From NCBI GenBank assembly GCA_003149555.1, contig QCWE01000001.1:1018546-1082545 (forward strand): a DNA stretch of 64,000 nucleotides. The letters run 5' to 3'. Below the pieces are notes generated by a model. The model was not told the origin of the DNA, did not search any database, and saw nothing but the letters and a program-made list of their open reading frames with translations. How positions within the stretch are numbered: the first letter of the stretch is position 1; the number at the start of each line of letters is the position of its first letter. Both the position numbers and the translations under genes were made by a program. Source of the stretch: Candidatus Aquiluna sp. XM-24bin5. Its GTDB lineage: Bacteria > Actinomycetota > Actinomycetia > Actinomycetales > Microbacteriaceae. Positions 28,539-38,230 of this stretch are shown piece by piece.

Positions 28539-29186
28539 CTAGCTTGTGCGCAAGAGCTTCATCGCCCCAAGCCGCAAACCCAAGACGATGAACCCAAGCG
28601 AGATAAATCCTCCTGCGATGAGCAAGATGTAGGTAATCATTCCAACTACGCCACCCTCGCTGCTTGGGTTGATAAACCAGTATGGCCACCAGCCATCCGC
28701 GAGTCCGCGAATGATGGAAAGAAATAGCCAGATAAGCGGATAGACAACGACCCAGAGCGCTTTTCTTAGCTTGGGTTTTGCGCCTCTGATTGAAAGCAGG
28801 TAATCAACTGCGATGGCAATTGGAGCCCAAGTGTGGATGACAAGGTTTGGAATTCTTGGCCACTCATAGCCGATGTCCTCTGGCGCAACTGCGGAGTCGC
28901 CAAGAAGCGCGTGGTAGACAACTCCGACGATGATCATCGAGACGGTCACTATGAGTCTGAGGATGTTTTGCCGGTCGGTTTCTGCTTTTCCCTGCAGCAG
29001 CCAGATGCCGCTTAGCAGCACCACAATCCCGGCAAAGATCGAGCTGTCAATTGAGAAGAATGCAAAGTATTCAAAGGGCCTAAAGCGGTCGACCCTGATG
29101 CGATCCGCTACCTGCCAGACAACACTGCCTAGAAGGGAGAGTCCGAGTAGAGCTCTGAACACTCCAAATGCGCTCCTGTAAAGCAT
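28539..29186 (-). CDS. Pr6Pr-family membrane protein
   Basis: A 215-aa protein with six membrane helices, including FAFFSIDSSIFAGIVVLLSG and the conserved loop WPYWFINP near the end, matching the Pr6Pr (FAR-17a/AIG1-like) family. Function is unknown. TAGGCT ends 6 bp before the ATG and lies within the 3' end of the upstream hydrolase gene, so it likely has its own leaderless mRNA despite a 1-bp gap. Confidence 0.78.
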   Translation of the reverse strand: MLYRSAFGVFRALLGLSLLGSVVWQVADRIRVDRFRPFEYFAFFSIDSSIFAGIVVLLSGIWLLQGKAETDRQNILRLIVTVSMIIVGVVYHALLGDSAVAPEDIGYEWPRIPNLVIHTWAPIAIAVDYLLSIRGAKPKLRKALWVVVYPLIWLFLSIIRGLADGWWPYWFINPSSEGGVVGMITYILLIAGGFISLGFIVLGLRLGAMKLLRTS

Positions 29187-29187
29187 C

Positions 29188-30153
29188 CTATGAGCCTAGG
29201 GCCAAGAGGAACTTTGCAACGGCATTGGCAAACTCGGTGGGTTTTTCTTCATTGGGGAGGTGACCGGTCTGCGGGATAACCACGAGCTCCGCGCCCATTA
29301 TTTTGGCCACCTCGATGGAGTCTTCTGTTGCCACTATCTCGTCGGTATCGCCGGTGATTACGAGGGTGGGGATGGTTATCTCTGTAAGCCGCTCGCCAAT
29401 AGTCCTGTCTCGTGGGGCTTTATTAAACTCCCAGAACGCTCGCTCCCAACCAATAACTTCAAGCGGTGCGGTGTAGCCCTTTAGGGTTTCATCGGTGACG
29501 GCGCTCTCGTCGAAGTAGCTGGCATAGAGGATGTCGAGGCCGCTGGTGGCAATTGTTGATACGAGCAGTGGACCTAGGTGGTCTAGTTGTGGGATGTCAT
29601 AGATCCAATTGATGCCGCTCGGTCCGCCACCACCCGATAGCACGGCAGGCGCAAATAGCACTAGGCCTGCCAGCTTGTCTTGGTGCTTGGCTGCGTAGCT
29701 TGCGGCGATCGAACCCCCAGCGGAGTGGCCGACCACAAAGACGTCTTTCCCTTGACCGAATAGTTCAATTAGCTCATCCAGTACTTGAAGCTGACCGGGG
29801 GTGCCATAGGGGTTTGTTTCCCAATCAGTTGGTCTTTCAGTAAAACCAAATGCGGCACGGTCGTAGGCAATCACATGCCCAACCTCGCCAAGAATCTCGA
29901 GGTTGCCTTTATACGAGAATGCGCTCGCCCCAAAGCCGTGGAGAAGCACGATAAGGCGCTCAGAGCCTCGGTCTCCTGCCTCAACGAAGTGCACCTGGTG
30001 ACCTGCAACCTCAACAAACTTTGACTGCCCATTCCAGAGGTTCGCAGCTGCCTCTTCCTTGGTGAGGGTGCCGGAGGTATTTACAGGTATCAGAAACGGG
30101 ACGACAAGGATTGCTCCCAGAACAACGAGCAAAATAACGCGCAGTTTCTTCAC
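29188..30153 (-). CDS. Membrane-anchored alpha/beta-hydrolase
   Basis: A 321-aa protein with an N-terminal hydrophobic anchor (LRVILLVVLGAILVVPFL), then an alpha/beta-hydrolase fold: oxyanion region LLHGFGASA near residue 72, nucleophile elbow GHSAGG near 143, acid in TGDTDEI near 270 and His in TGHLPNEE near 298. Substrate unknown. GTG start at 30153. Confidence 0.82.
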   Translation of the reverse strand: MKKLRVILLVVLGAILVVPFLIPVNTSGTLTKEEAAANLWNGQSKFVEVAGHQVHFVEAGDRGSERLIVLLHGFGASAFSYKGNLEILGEVGHVIAYDRAAFGFTERPTDWETNPYGTPGQLQVLDELIELFGQGKDVFVVGHSAGGSIAASYAAKHQDKLAGLVLFAPAVLSGGGGPSGINWIYDIPQLDHLGPLLVSTIATSGLDILYASYFDESAVTDETLKGYTAPLEVIGWERAFWEFNKAPRDRTIGERLTEITIPTLVITGDTDEIVATEDSIEVAKIMGAELVVIPQTGHLPNEEKPTEFANAVAKFLLALGS

Positions 30154-30217
30154 GCTGTCCTAAACCGCTCGCCGGTTGTTTTGGTTCCCTTAGGCTGGTG
30201 AGGTTCAAAGGAGATCG

Positions 30218-31261
30218 ATGTCAAAGGCAAAAGCAATCATCACAACAGCACCCGGTGCAAAGTTTGAAAAAGGAGAGGTGCCCACAAGGCCATTAGGCCC
30301 CGAGATGGTTGCCATCGACATCAAGTACTCAGGCATTTGCCACAGCGATATTCACCAGGCGAGAGACGAGTGGTTTGAGGGAACCTACCCAATGGTCCCG
30401 GGCCACGAAATTGTCGGGTTGGTGACTGCCGTTGGTGAAAGCGTGAAGAATTTCAAGCCTGGAGATCGGGTGGGGGTTGGCACTTTCGTGGACTCCTGTC
30501 GGACCTGCGAGCCCTGCGCAAGTGGCAATGAAAACTTCTGCCGCACCGGAAATGTGCAGACCTACAACGGTCATCACTACGACGGTGAGCCAAGTTATGG
30601 GGGCTACGCAACCGCGATTGTGGTCGATCAAAACTATGTCCTGAGGGTTCCCGAAAACATCGACTTTGCAGCAAGTGCGCCGCTGCTGTGTGCGGGGGTC
30701 ACTGTCTACACCCCCCTAAAGCACTGGAAAGCGGGCCCAGGCATGAAGGTGGGTGTCATGGGCCTTGGCGGGCTTGGCCACCTAGCCGTGAAGCTCGCTG
30801 TCGCCATGGGTGCCGAGGTCTATGTCCTAGGCCACTCAGCCGCAAAGGCAGAAGATGCCAAGCGGATGGGTGCACTTGAGTACCTGATGACAAGTGAGAT
30901 CTATGAGTCACACAAAAACTTCTTTCACCTAATCCTGAACACCACAAGTGCAGACCTTGATCTTGACCCCCTGCTTGGGACTTTGAGAGTTGGCGGGACC
31001 CTCGTCTACCTGGGACTTTCGGGCAATCCTCAAAGCTTCAATGCCGGAGGGCTAGTTACGAGCCTGAGGTCGATAGCTGGGATCAACACCGGAAACATCG
31101 CAGATACGCAAGAGATGCTCGACCTATGCGGAGAAAAGAACATCGTTAGCGACATCGAACTTTTGGATGCTACGGAGGCATCGGCTGTTGACGGAGCCTA
31201 CGAAAGAGTTGTCAATTCTGACGTGCGCTACCGCTTCGTAATCGATGCGGCCACAATCTAA
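30218..31261 (+). CDS. Zinc-dependent NAD(P) alcohol dehydrogenase
   Basis: A 347-aa medium-chain dehydrogenase. Catalytic zinc ligands lie in SGICHSD and GHEIVG; structural zinc cysteines in CRTCEPCASGNENFC. The Rossmann motif GLGGLGHLAVKLA is near residue 180. It is most like the cinnamyl-alcohol/YahK branch that reduces aldehydes with NADPH. TAGGCT lies upstream, followed by a short leader with AAAGGAG. It precedes an aldo/keto reductase gene by 12 bp. Confidence 0.9.
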   Translation: MSKAKAIITTAPGAKFEKGEVPTRPLGPEMVAIDIKYSGICHSDIHQARDEWFEGTYPMVPGHEIVGLVTAVGESVKNFKPGDRVGVGTFVDSCRTCEPCASGNENFCRTGNVQTYNGHHYDGEPSYGGYATAIVVDQNYVLRVPENIDFAASAPLLCAGVTVYTPLKHWKAGPGMKVGVMGLGGLGHLAVKLAVAMGAEVYVLGHSAAKAEDAKRMGALEYLMTSEIYESHKNFFHLILNTTSADLDLDPLLGTLRVGGTLVYLGLSGNPQSFNAGGLVTSLRSIAGINTGNIADTQEMLDLCGEKNIVSDIELLDATEASAVDGAYERVVNSDVRYRFVIDAATI

Positions 31262-31273
31262 GACAGGAGAAAC

Positions 31274-32233
31274 ATGAGAACACGGCGACTGGGGACTAGA
31301 GAGGTCTCCGCAATCGGAATCGGTTGCATGAACGTATCTTGGATTTGGTCAAACGGTGCTGCACTAGACCCAGTGCGCAGGGCTGAGGAGGCCATACCGG
31401 CAATTCACGCTGGCCTCGATGCCGGGATTACATTTTTAGATACTGCAGATATTTATGCCCCCACCTGGGATGCGATGGGTCACAACGAGGAGTTTGTGGC
31501 TGAGGCACTGAGGACCTGGAGTGGCTCCAAGGAGCAAAAAGACAAGGTCGTAATCGCCACCAAGGGCGGCATCACACGCAGCGAAGGTGAGAGTTGGGGT
31601 AGGAACGGAAGCCTTGATTACTTGCTCGCTGCCACCGAGAAGTCAATGAAAGCTCTTGGCGTCGACAAGATCGACCTTTGGCAGCACCACAGGCTAGACC
31701 CGAGTATTGACTTTGAAACTCAGTTTGAAAACGTTTTAGAGTTGAAGATCCGGGGACTGGTTGACCAAATTGGTGTCTCAAACTACGACGCACAGCAGCT
31801 CAGGGTCGCCCTCGACATCGCCGGCACCCCGGCCGAGGGCGGAGTGGTCTCGATACAAAACGAGTTCTCTCCCCGCTACCGTCACGATCTTGATGTGCTG
31901 GAGGTGTGTGAAGAGCACGAGATAACCTTCCTGCCCTGGTCACCGCTCGGGGGAGTGAGGACCAAGAGTCAGATTTCCTCCAGCTCTGCTTTTGAAGAGG
32001 TCGCCGCAAAGCTTGGCGTTAGCCCTTTTGCCCTGGCACTGGCTTGGGAGATGAAGTATTCGCCTGCAGTGCTGCCAATTCCAGGTGCGACTAGGGCAGA
32101 AAGCGTTCTCGATTGCGTGAGCGCTTTAGACATCAAGCTCAGCGATGAGGACTTTGCATACCTAAGCGGAAATCTTCCTGAACAGGCGGATTACTCGACA
32201 GAGCTGACACCCAAGCCGGAATACCGGTCCTAG
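31274..32233 (+). CDS. Aldo/keto reductase
   Basis: A 319-aa TIM-barrel oxidoreductase. The tetrad appears as Asp and Tyr in [10 protein letters not shown], Lys in VVIATKGGI and His in LWQHHRLDP. The C-terminal NADPH region is [12 protein letters not shown]. It is preceded by ACAGGAG and pairs with the alcohol dehydrogenase upstream, so both may reduce carbonyl compounds. The stop codon forms a shared CTAG with the convergent trhO-like gene. Confidence 0.9.
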   Translation: MRTRRLGTREVSAIGIGCMNVSWIWSNGAALDPVRRAEEAIPAIHAGLDAGITFLDTADIYAPTWDAMGHNEEFVAEALRTWSGSKEQKDKVVIATKGGITRSEGESWGRNGSLDYLLAATEKSMKALGVDKIDLWQHHRLDPSIDFETQFENVLELKIRGLVDQIGVSNYDAQQLRVALDIAGTPAEGGVVSIQNEFSPRYRHDLDVLEVCEEHEITFLPWSPLGGVRTKSQISSSSAFEEVAAKLGVSPFALALAWEMKYSPAVLPIPGATRAESVLDCVSALDIKLSDEDFAYLSGNLPEQADYSTELTPKPEYRS

Positions 32234-33138
32234 CCAATCTCCTGAAGGCGTTTGCCTCTGACATGTTCAGGCCTGCACTCAAGGTTTGCTTGGTCCTCGT
32301 TGCAGGAGTCACAAAGCAGTACCAAATCCTTGCAACCAGGTCTTGAGCAGTCTCTGTAGGTAGATGCCGGACCATTACAGGCATCGCACTTGCCAAGAGT
32401 CTTGGCTTCATCGGAAAAGTTGATGTTCATTCTCGAATCAAATACATAGAGCGAGCCCTCCCAAAGGCCCCTGTCTCTATAACGCTCGCCATAGCGAACG
32501 ATGCCACCTTCAATCTGGTAAACCTCTTTGAAACCTCGATTGAGCATGACTGCGCTGAGAATCTCGCAGCGGATGCCGCCCGTGCAGTAGGTGACTATTG
32601 GCTTGTCCTTCAGGTGGTCGTACTTGCCACTTTCTAGCTCGTCAATGAAGTCGTGCGTGGTCTGAACGTCAGGCACGACTGCATTCTTGAATTTTCCAAT
32701 CCTCGCCTCAAATGCGTTACGGCCGTCAAAGAACACGACTTCGTCGCCACGCTCTTCAACCAGCCTGTTGACCTCTGCCGGCTTTAGGTGCTTGCCGCCA
32801 TTTTGAATTCCAGACTCCCCTACAACAATCTCATTGGGGTTTGTGAACGCTACGAGCTCCTTGCGAACCTTCACGCTCAGTCTTGCAAATTCATCTCCAT
32901 TGCCACCCGACCATTTGAAGTCAGTCTTGCCAAAGCCTGGATACTCACGAGTCGCCTTGACGTACTTTTTTAGAGTGTTCATGTCGCCACCAAGCGTGCC
33001 GTTGATTCCGTGCTCCGAGATCAGAATGCGACCTTTCAGGCCCAATGACTGGCAGAGCGTCCGTTGCCATAGCATCACAGCCTGAGGGTCACCTACGGGC
33101 GCAAAGGCGTAGTAGAGAATGATTTTGTTCACTTCCAC
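32230..33138 (-). CDS. trhO: tRNA uridine hydroxylase/rhodanese-family protein (TrhO/YceA)
   Basis: A 302-aa protein. An N-terminal acylphosphatase-like domain ([16 protein letters not shown]) precedes a rhodanese domain with the active-site Cys in [11 protein letters not shown] near residue 183. The C-terminal segment is Cys-rich ([21 protein letters not shown]) and could bind zinc. The family makes 5-hydroxyuridine in tRNA using oxygen. TAAAAT ends 6 bp before the GTG start, predicting a leaderless mRNA. Confidence 0.9.
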   Translation of the reverse strand: MEVNKIILYYAFAPVGDPQAVMLWQRTLCQSLGLKGRILISEHGINGTLGGDMNTLKKYVKATREYPGFGKTDFKWSGGNGDEFARLSVKVRKELVAFTNPNEIVVGESGIQNGGKHLKPAEVNRLVEERGDEVVFFDGRNAFEARIGKFKNAVVPDVQTTHDFIDELESGKYDHLKDKPIVTYCTGGIRCEILSAVMLNRGFKEVYQIEGGIVRYGERYRDRGLWEGSLYVFDSRMNINFSDEAKTLGKCDACNGPASTYRDCSRPGCKDLVLLCDSCNEDQANLECRPEHVRGKRLQEIG

Positions 33139-33179
33139 CCCGACATTTTAGCGAAGCCAAGTTTGCTTAGACTAGGGGT

Positions 33180-35138
33180 ATGCCAATGAAGCCTGGGCTG
33201 GAAAAAGCCGCATTCAAAGAATCAGTAAGACCGCAAGACGACCTCTTTCGCCATGTCAATGGCAAATGGTTGGACGAAACCGAAATCCCCGAGGATAAGG
33301 CCATCCACGGCAGCTTCTACATGCTCGCCGATGACTCAGAGCTTGCCGTCAAAGAAATCCTTGAAGAGGCCAGCCAAAATCCAAGCCCCGGGGTGAGCCA
33401 GCAAATCGGAGACCTCTACGCGTGCTTCATGAACGAGCAGCACATCGAAGAGCTTGGTGCCGAGCCGCTCCAGCCCGAGCTCAAAAGAGTCGATGCCGTT
33501 TCCACTGTTACTGAACTCTTCACCCTGATTGGGGAGCTGGAGAGTGAAGGTGTCGGGGGATTCTGGGGTTCATATGTCGACAATGACCCGGGCAATCCAG
33601 AGCGCTACTTGCTTCACCTTTATCAGGGCGGCCTGGGGCTCCCCGATCGCGATTACTACTTTGACGAGAAGTATGAGGAAATTCGCAACGACTACCTGCC
33701 ACACCTAGAAAAGATGCTTGCCCTCGCGGGGATTTCAGACGCTGAATCCAGAGCGGCAAGAATCTTTGAGCTAGAGACCGAGATTGCCAAAATCCACTGG
33801 AACCGAGTTGAATCTCGAGATGCTGAGAAGACCTACAACCTTCATTCACTCGAAGACCTGAAACAGCTTGCATCAGGTATTCCATGGAATGAATACATTA
33901 CAGCCCTTGGCAAAGGCGATGCATTACTCGAATGGAATGTAGTCATGATGCCCTCATTCTTTGAGGGCTTTGCAGAACTTGTGAATGAGCACAACTTAGA
34001 GGCAATGAAGGATGCGCTTCGTATGGACCTAATCCGCGGTTACGCTCCCTACCTCTCAAACGACCTCGTTTCAGAACGATTTGAGTTTTATGGCAAGAAG
34101 CTAACCGGTGCTCCCATGAACAGGCCTCGCTGGAAGCGAGCCGTATCGCTAGTTGAAGGAAGCCTCGGGGAAGCCATCGGTCAGATTTATGTCGAGAAGC
34201 ACTTTCCTCCAGAGGCTAAGCAGCAGATGGACGCTCTTGTCGACTATTTGATTCAGGCATACGAGCAGAGCATCAAGTCTTTGGATTGGATGACCGATGA
34301 GACGAAAGAGAAGGCGCTCACGAAGCTTTCCAAGTTCACTCCAAAGATTGGCTATCCGGTGAAGTGGAAGGACTACAGCTCTATCAAGATCTCTCGTGAG
34401 AACCTGATTGAAAACGTGAAGGCGGTCTCTCGGTGGGAGTTCGATTACCACACCGGCAAGATTGGGTCGCCTATCGATCGTGATGAGTGGCACATGACTC
34501 CACAGACCGTGAACGCTTATTACAACCCGGGCCTCAATGAGATTGTCTTCCCCGCAGCTATCTTGCAGCCCCCTTTCTTCTCTCCAGATGCTGACGCAGC
34601 AGAAAACTTTGGCGGCATTGGTGCCGTCATTGGCCACGAGATTGGTCACGGCTTTGATGACCAGGGCTCTAAGTATGACGGCGATGGACGGCTTGTCTCT
34701 TGGTGGACAGAGGATGACCGCAACGCCTTCGAGGCTCGTACCAAGTCGCTCATCGATCAGTACTCAGCACTTACTCCGGCTCAGCTAGATGAGAAGTACA
34801 AGGTCAATGGCGGGCTAACAATTGGTGAGAACATCGGGGACCTTGGTGGCCTTGGCATCGCCTGGAAGGCATACCTGATTTCACTAGGCGGCAAGGAGCC
34901 GCCGGTAATCGATGGCCTCACAGCCGCCCAGAGATTTCTGATGAGCTGGGCGCAGTGCTGGAGAAACAAGGGTCGCGATGAAATCACTATTCAGAGACTT
35001 GCTGTGGACCCTCACTCGCCACCGGAGTTCAGAGCTAATCAAGTAGTCAAGAACCTAGACATCTTCCACGAAGCTTTCGAGGTCTCTGAGGAAGATGAGA
35101 TGTGGCTCGCCAAGGAAGACCGAGTGGTGATCTGGTGA
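33180..35138 (+). CDS. M13-family (neprilysin-like) metallopeptidase
   Basis: A 652-aa zinc peptidase. HEIGHGFDD near residue 486 gives the HExxH zinc site; ENIGDLGG near 549 gives the third ligand and RANQVVKNLDIFHEAF the C-terminal substrate-binding block. No signal peptide is visible, so it is cytoplasmic like other PepO-type members and probably degrades oligopeptides. TAGACT ends 6 bp before the ATG at 33180 (leaderless); a second ATG is 6 bp further in. The stop overlaps the next gene by 4 bp (GTGA). Confidence 0.93.
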   Translation: MPMKPGLEKAAFKESVRPQDDLFRHVNGKWLDETEIPEDKAIHGSFYMLADDSELAVKEILEEASQNPSPGVSQQIGDLYACFMNEQHIEELGAEPLQPELKRVDAVSTVTELFTLIGELESEGVGGFWGSYVDNDPGNPERYLLHLYQGGLGLPDRDYYFDEKYEEIRNDYLPHLEKMLALAGISDAESRAARIFELETEIAKIHWNRVESRDAEKTYNLHSLEDLKQLASGIPWNEYITALGKGDALLEWNVVMMPSFFEGFAELVNEHNLEAMKDALRMDLIRGYAPYLSNDLVSERFEFYGKKLTGAPMNRPRWKRAVSLVEGSLGEAIGQIYVEKHFPPEAKQQMDALVDYLIQAYEQSIKSLDWMTDETKEKALTKLSKFTPKIGYPVKWKDYSSIKISRENLIENVKAVSRWEFDYHTGKIGSPIDRDEWHMTPQTVNAYYNPGLNEIVFPAAILQPPFFSPDADAAENFGGIGAVIGHEIGHGFDDQGSKYDGDGRLVSWWTEDDRNAFEARTKSLIDQYSALTPAQLDEKYKVNGGLTIGENIGDLGGLGIAWKAYLISLGGKEPPVIDGLTAAQRFLMSWAQCWRNKGRDEITIQRLAVDPHSPPEFRANQVVKNLDIFHEAFEVSEEDEMWLAKEDRVVIW

Positions 35139-35686
35139 AGCTCTGGTTTCGGATCTTCCATGTTTGGCTCACCTGGAGACGCAGACCTCCGGTGAAGATC
35201 AATGAGGTTTCAAGGCTTGAGCTTCGCGTTTGGCCAACCGACCTTGATGTGTATAACCACATGAACAACGGAGTCTTTCTAACCCTTATGGACATAGGGC
35301 GCTATGACCAGGGACTGAGAAGTGGCATCTGGCAAAAGTGGAACAAGCTCGGTTGGTTTCCTATCGTCGTAAATTCGACGATTAGCTACCGCAAGGCGCT
35401 GCTGCCCTGGCAAAAGTTCACACTGGAGACCAAGGTTCTCGGGTGGGACGAGATTGCCTACTACATCGAGCAGCGTTTTGTTCGAGACGGCGAGATTTAC
35501 GCCAGAGCCATCATGCGTGGCAGATTCCTAAAGCGCTCGTGGGGAACGCTAACCCCGGAAGAGGTAATGGAAGGCTCTGGCGGTTGGCCTGGAGAGAAGC
35601 CGGAGCTTCCAAAGTGGATTGTGCAGTGGGCCAAAGAGGTTCAGCTTCCAAAGGGTAAGGAGCCCGCTCCCAGCACTTGGGACTAG
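35135..35686 (+). CDS. Hotdog-fold acyl-CoA thioesterase
   Basis: A 183-aa protein with the hotdog signature WPTDLDVYNHMNNGVFLTLMD around residues 40-60, like 4-hydroxybenzoyl-CoA thioesterase and THEM6-type proteins. It should hydrolyse an acyl-CoA of unknown type. The GTG at 35135 overlaps the stop of the peptidase gene; a start 33 bp upstream would sit deep in that gene and is unlikely. Its TAG joins the convergent stop in a shared CTAG. Confidence 0.82.
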   Translation: MKLWFRIFHVWLTWRRRPPVKINEVSRLELRVWPTDLDVYNHMNNGVFLTLMDIGRYDQGLRSGIWQKWNKLGWFPIVVNSTISYRKALLPWQKFTLETKVLGWDEIAYYIEQRFVRDGEIYARAIMRGRFLKRSWGTLTPEEVMEGSGGWPGEKPELPKWIVQWAKEVQLPKGKEPAPSTWD

Positions 35687-36012
35687 TCCTTCTTGTACCA
35701 CCTACATTGAGCAATAGCCTCTTCGATGGGGTTTAGTAGCAGGTCATGAGTATCTGGGTGTTTCTCCATGTATCGGACCGTGTAGGAGCAGACCGGCACA
35801 ACCTTCTCCGTGCCCTTCTCCCTGATGTCAGCCAGTGACTCTCTTAGCAGTATTGCCGCGAGGTTCTTGCCCTGGTGAGCCGGGTCAACCTCGGTGTGGA
35901 CGAGGTGAATTTCTCCAGGCATCAGGCTGTAGTCCATGAGACCCACGCGATCTTCCTCAAGAAAGATCTCGTAGCGCTTATTGGCTTGGTCGTGAACGAC
36001 TTTTGTCTCCAT
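35683..36012 (-). CDS. GNAT-like N-acetyltransferase (YjdJ/Gtn type)
   Basis: A 109-aa short GNAT domain. The acetyl-CoA loop is visible as VDPAHQGKNLAAILL (about residues 43-57), and VCSYTVRYMEKHPD is typical of the small YjdJ subfamily. Acceptor unknown. It is divergent from the methyltransferase gene, with 18 bp between the starts. Confidence 0.82.
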   Translation of the reverse strand: METKVVHDQANKRYEIFLEEDRVGLMDYSLMPGEIHLVHTEVDPAHQGKNLAAILLRESLADIREKGTEKVVPVCSYTVRYMEKHPDTHDLLLNPIEEAIAQCRWYKKD

Positions 36013-36030
36013 GCTGTTAACCTCTTCTCC

Positions 36031-36870
36031 GTGAGCGGCAATCAGGTCTACCTAGCAGACAACCTACCTCTCTTGCGCTCACTTCCAGACGAGTCGGTGC
36101 AGCTGATTTACATCGACCCTCCGTTTAACACTGGCAGGGAGCAGGAGCGGACTACCCGTACCTCCAAAGCCTCTGACTCTGGTTCGGTTGGGTTCGCTGG
36201 CAAGCGCTACGAGCAGATTGTTCAAAGTGCACTCAGTTATGACGACAGTTTTGCTGATTACTGGGAGTTTTTAGAGCCGAGACTCATCGAAGCTAAAAGG
36301 CTGCTTACCAAAACCGGAACGCTTTATCTGCATCTTGATTACCGGGAGGCTCACTATGCAAAGGTGCTGCTCGATGGGCTGTTTGGCAGAGACAACTTCT
36401 TGAACGAAATCATCTGGGCATATGACTATGGGGGAAAGTCAAAATCGAAATGGCCAGCAAAGCACGACACGATTTTGGTCTATGTAAAAGACCCAAAGAA
36501 CTATTACTTTGACTCGGCAACTGTTGATAGGGAGCCCTACATGGCACCCGGTCTTGTCACCAAGGAGAAGGCCGAGCTCGGCAAGCTGCCAACCGATGTT
36601 TGGTGGCACACAATCGTCTCTCCAACCGGCAAAGAAAAAACTGGCTACCCGACCCAGAAGCCCGAGGGCATCCTTAGAAGAATCATTCAGGCAAGCTCGA
36701 AGCCGGGCGATCGGGTGTTGGACTTCTTTGCCGGCAGTGGCACGACGGGAGTTGTTGCAGGCGAGCTTGGCAGGCTATTCACTCTTATTGATCAGTCGCC
36801 GGACTCTTTTGAAACGGTTACTACGAGGCTCCGCTCTCGGGGCTTGAGCTTCGAGACTCCTGAGAAATAA
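36031..36870 (+). CDS. Site-specific DNA methyltransferase (beta class), solitary
   Basis: A 279-aa amino-methyltransferase. The catalytic motif IV DPPFNTG (near residue 30) comes before the SAM-binding motif I DFFAGSGTT (near 232), the beta-class order used by N6-adenine and N4-cytosine enzymes. The GTG start at 36031 is favoured by TAACCT 7 bp upstream; a longer reading frame upstream overlaps the GNAT gene antisense and has no motif. No restriction nuclease lies nearby, so it may be a regulatory or orphan methyltransferase. The last 50 bp overlap the convergent permease gene. Confidence 0.85.
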   Translation: MSGNQVYLADNLPLLRSLPDESVQLIYIDPPFNTGREQERTTRTSKASDSGSVGFAGKRYEQIVQSALSYDDSFADYWEFLEPRLIEAKRLLTKTGTLYLHLDYREAHYAKVLLDGLFGRDNFLNEIIWAYDYGGKSKSKWPAKHDTILVYVKDPKNYYFDSATVDREPYMAPGLVTKEKAELGKLPTDVWWHTIVSPTGKEKTGYPTQKPEGILRRIIQASSKPGDRVLDFFAGSGTTGVVAGELGRLFTLIDQSPDSFETVTTRLRSRGLSFETPEK

Positions 36871-38230
36871 ACAGCACAACCAAAAGGGCCAGCATTACAA
36901 ACAGCAGCGCTGCGGTCATTGCCATGCCTAGGTTCTCCTCGCCAGGTCTCGATGCCAATCGGAAGATCACCAGTGGCAGCGTTGCCTCCGAACCTGTTGC
37001 CAAGAAACTGGCCGCTCCAAATTCACCCAAAGACGCAAGCGACACAAAAGCCATTGCCGCAGCAAGTGGGCGAGCGAGAATCGGCCCCTCGATGCTTCCG
37101 AAGACCCGCAGCTTGGTCGCACCGTCCATTTGCGCGGCCTCGACTATCTCTCGGCTCATACCCAGCCTCGCAGGGCGAATGATTTGGTAGGCGAGGGGGA
37201 AGAGAAAGATCGATTGCACGAGCGGAACCAACCACCAACCGGAAAGCTCTCTGGGTAGGTAGCCGCTTAGGATCAGAAAGCCAAGCCCCAGCACAACTGG
37301 AGAGACGCCGATTGGTAGAACAAAGAACAGTGAAGATTTCCTTCTTCCTGATGCGATCCACGCAAGCGGCAGCACTATCAGTGCAGCGACCAAAAGGTTC
37401 CTAAGCGAGTTACCAGCTGCCTCAACAACTGAGATGTTGAGAATCTCCCTCGCACCCCTTGTCTCAAGGCTAGCGAGGTTCCGAAATAATCCCCCATTTA
37501 GCGTCAGAGCTCGTGAGGCGATGTTGGTCACGAGCAAGGCCACCGCCCCGACTAGGACCACAGCCAGCAGCGCACCCATCCTGCTCGGCAGGCTCGATTG
37601 AACCTCTCCAAAAACTGGCGTGGGTCTCGCACCCAGTCTTTGAGCAAGAGCAAAGAGAGTGATTGTGAGCAAGGTTTGAAGTGCGGCGAGAACACCTGCC
37701 CTAGCGAGGTCTAGATCTCGCAGCGCCGAGATGGCGATCTCGGTTTCCAACGTGGAGACTGCTCCCTGCCCCAGCGAGATGACTAGACCGTAGCTTGTTG
37801 CACTGTATAGGGCGATTAGTAACCCCAATGCTGCCAGTGCAGCACTCTGCTGTGGCAGCGCCACCCGAGTGCGAATCAAGAAGTCGCTAGCTCCATCGAG
37901 GCGAGCCGCTTCGAGCTGTTCCAGCGGCAGCTGCGACGAGGCCACCACCCGAGCAACGAAGCCCGCATTCATGAGGGTGTGTGCCAGCAGAATAAGAAGT
38001 ATTCCTCTGGAGGAATCTAAGTTTTCGCCGGCTAGTGGAAGCAGGGTGATGCCAATCAGAAACGGTGGCAACAAGAAGGGGAGTATCAATACCGTGCTGA
38101 GGACTGATCTGAATTTCGGATTAAGCCCTGCTACGAAGTTCCCAATTGGGAAACCCAGAATCAGCGACGCTAGAGAACTGACAACCGCAATCCATGCGGT
38201 TGTAGCAAATAGCTCGAAGCTAGTTATCAA
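36821..38230 (-). CDS. thiP: Thiamine-type ABC transporter permease (fused double permease)
   Basis: A 469-aa protein with about 12 helices made of two repeated permease modules, as in ThiP/FbpB. Each half has an EAA-like loop (LEAARLDGASDFLIRTRVALP near residue 132, VEAAQMDGATKLRVFGSIEGP near 360) that contacts the ATPase. The TTG start overlaps the binding-protein gene by 11 bp. The TPP riboswitch upstream identifies thiamine as the likely substrate. No ATPase gene (thiQ) follows; the next gene is the convergent methyltransferase. Confidence 0.87.
   Translation of the reverse strand: MITSFELFATTAWIAVVSSLASLILGFPIGNFVAGLNPKFRSVLSTVLILPFLLPPFLIGITLLPLAGENLDSSRGILLILLAHTLMNAGFVARVVASSQLPLEQLEAARLDGASDFLIRTRVALPQQSAALAALGLLIALYSATSYGLVISLGQGAVSTLETEIAISALRDLDLARAGVLAALQTLLTITLFALAQRLGARPTPVFGEVQSSLPSRMGALLAVVLVGAVALLVTNIASRALTLNGGLFRNLASLETRGAREILNISVVEAAGNSLRNLLVAALIVLPLAWIASGRRKSSLFFVLPIGVSPVVLGLGFLILSGYLPRELSGWWLVPLVQSIFLFPLAYQIIRPARLGMSREIVEAAQMDGATKLRVFGSIEGPILARPLAAAMAFVSLASLGEFGAASFLATGSEATLPLVIFRLASRPGEENLGMAMTAALLFVMLALLVVLFISQESRSSSPESGAS

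Noticed and set aside
35875..36030. Upstream extension of the DNA methyltransferase frame
   Set aside because: It is antisense to the GNAT gene and carries no methyltransferase motif; a TAACCT box supports the GTG at 36031.
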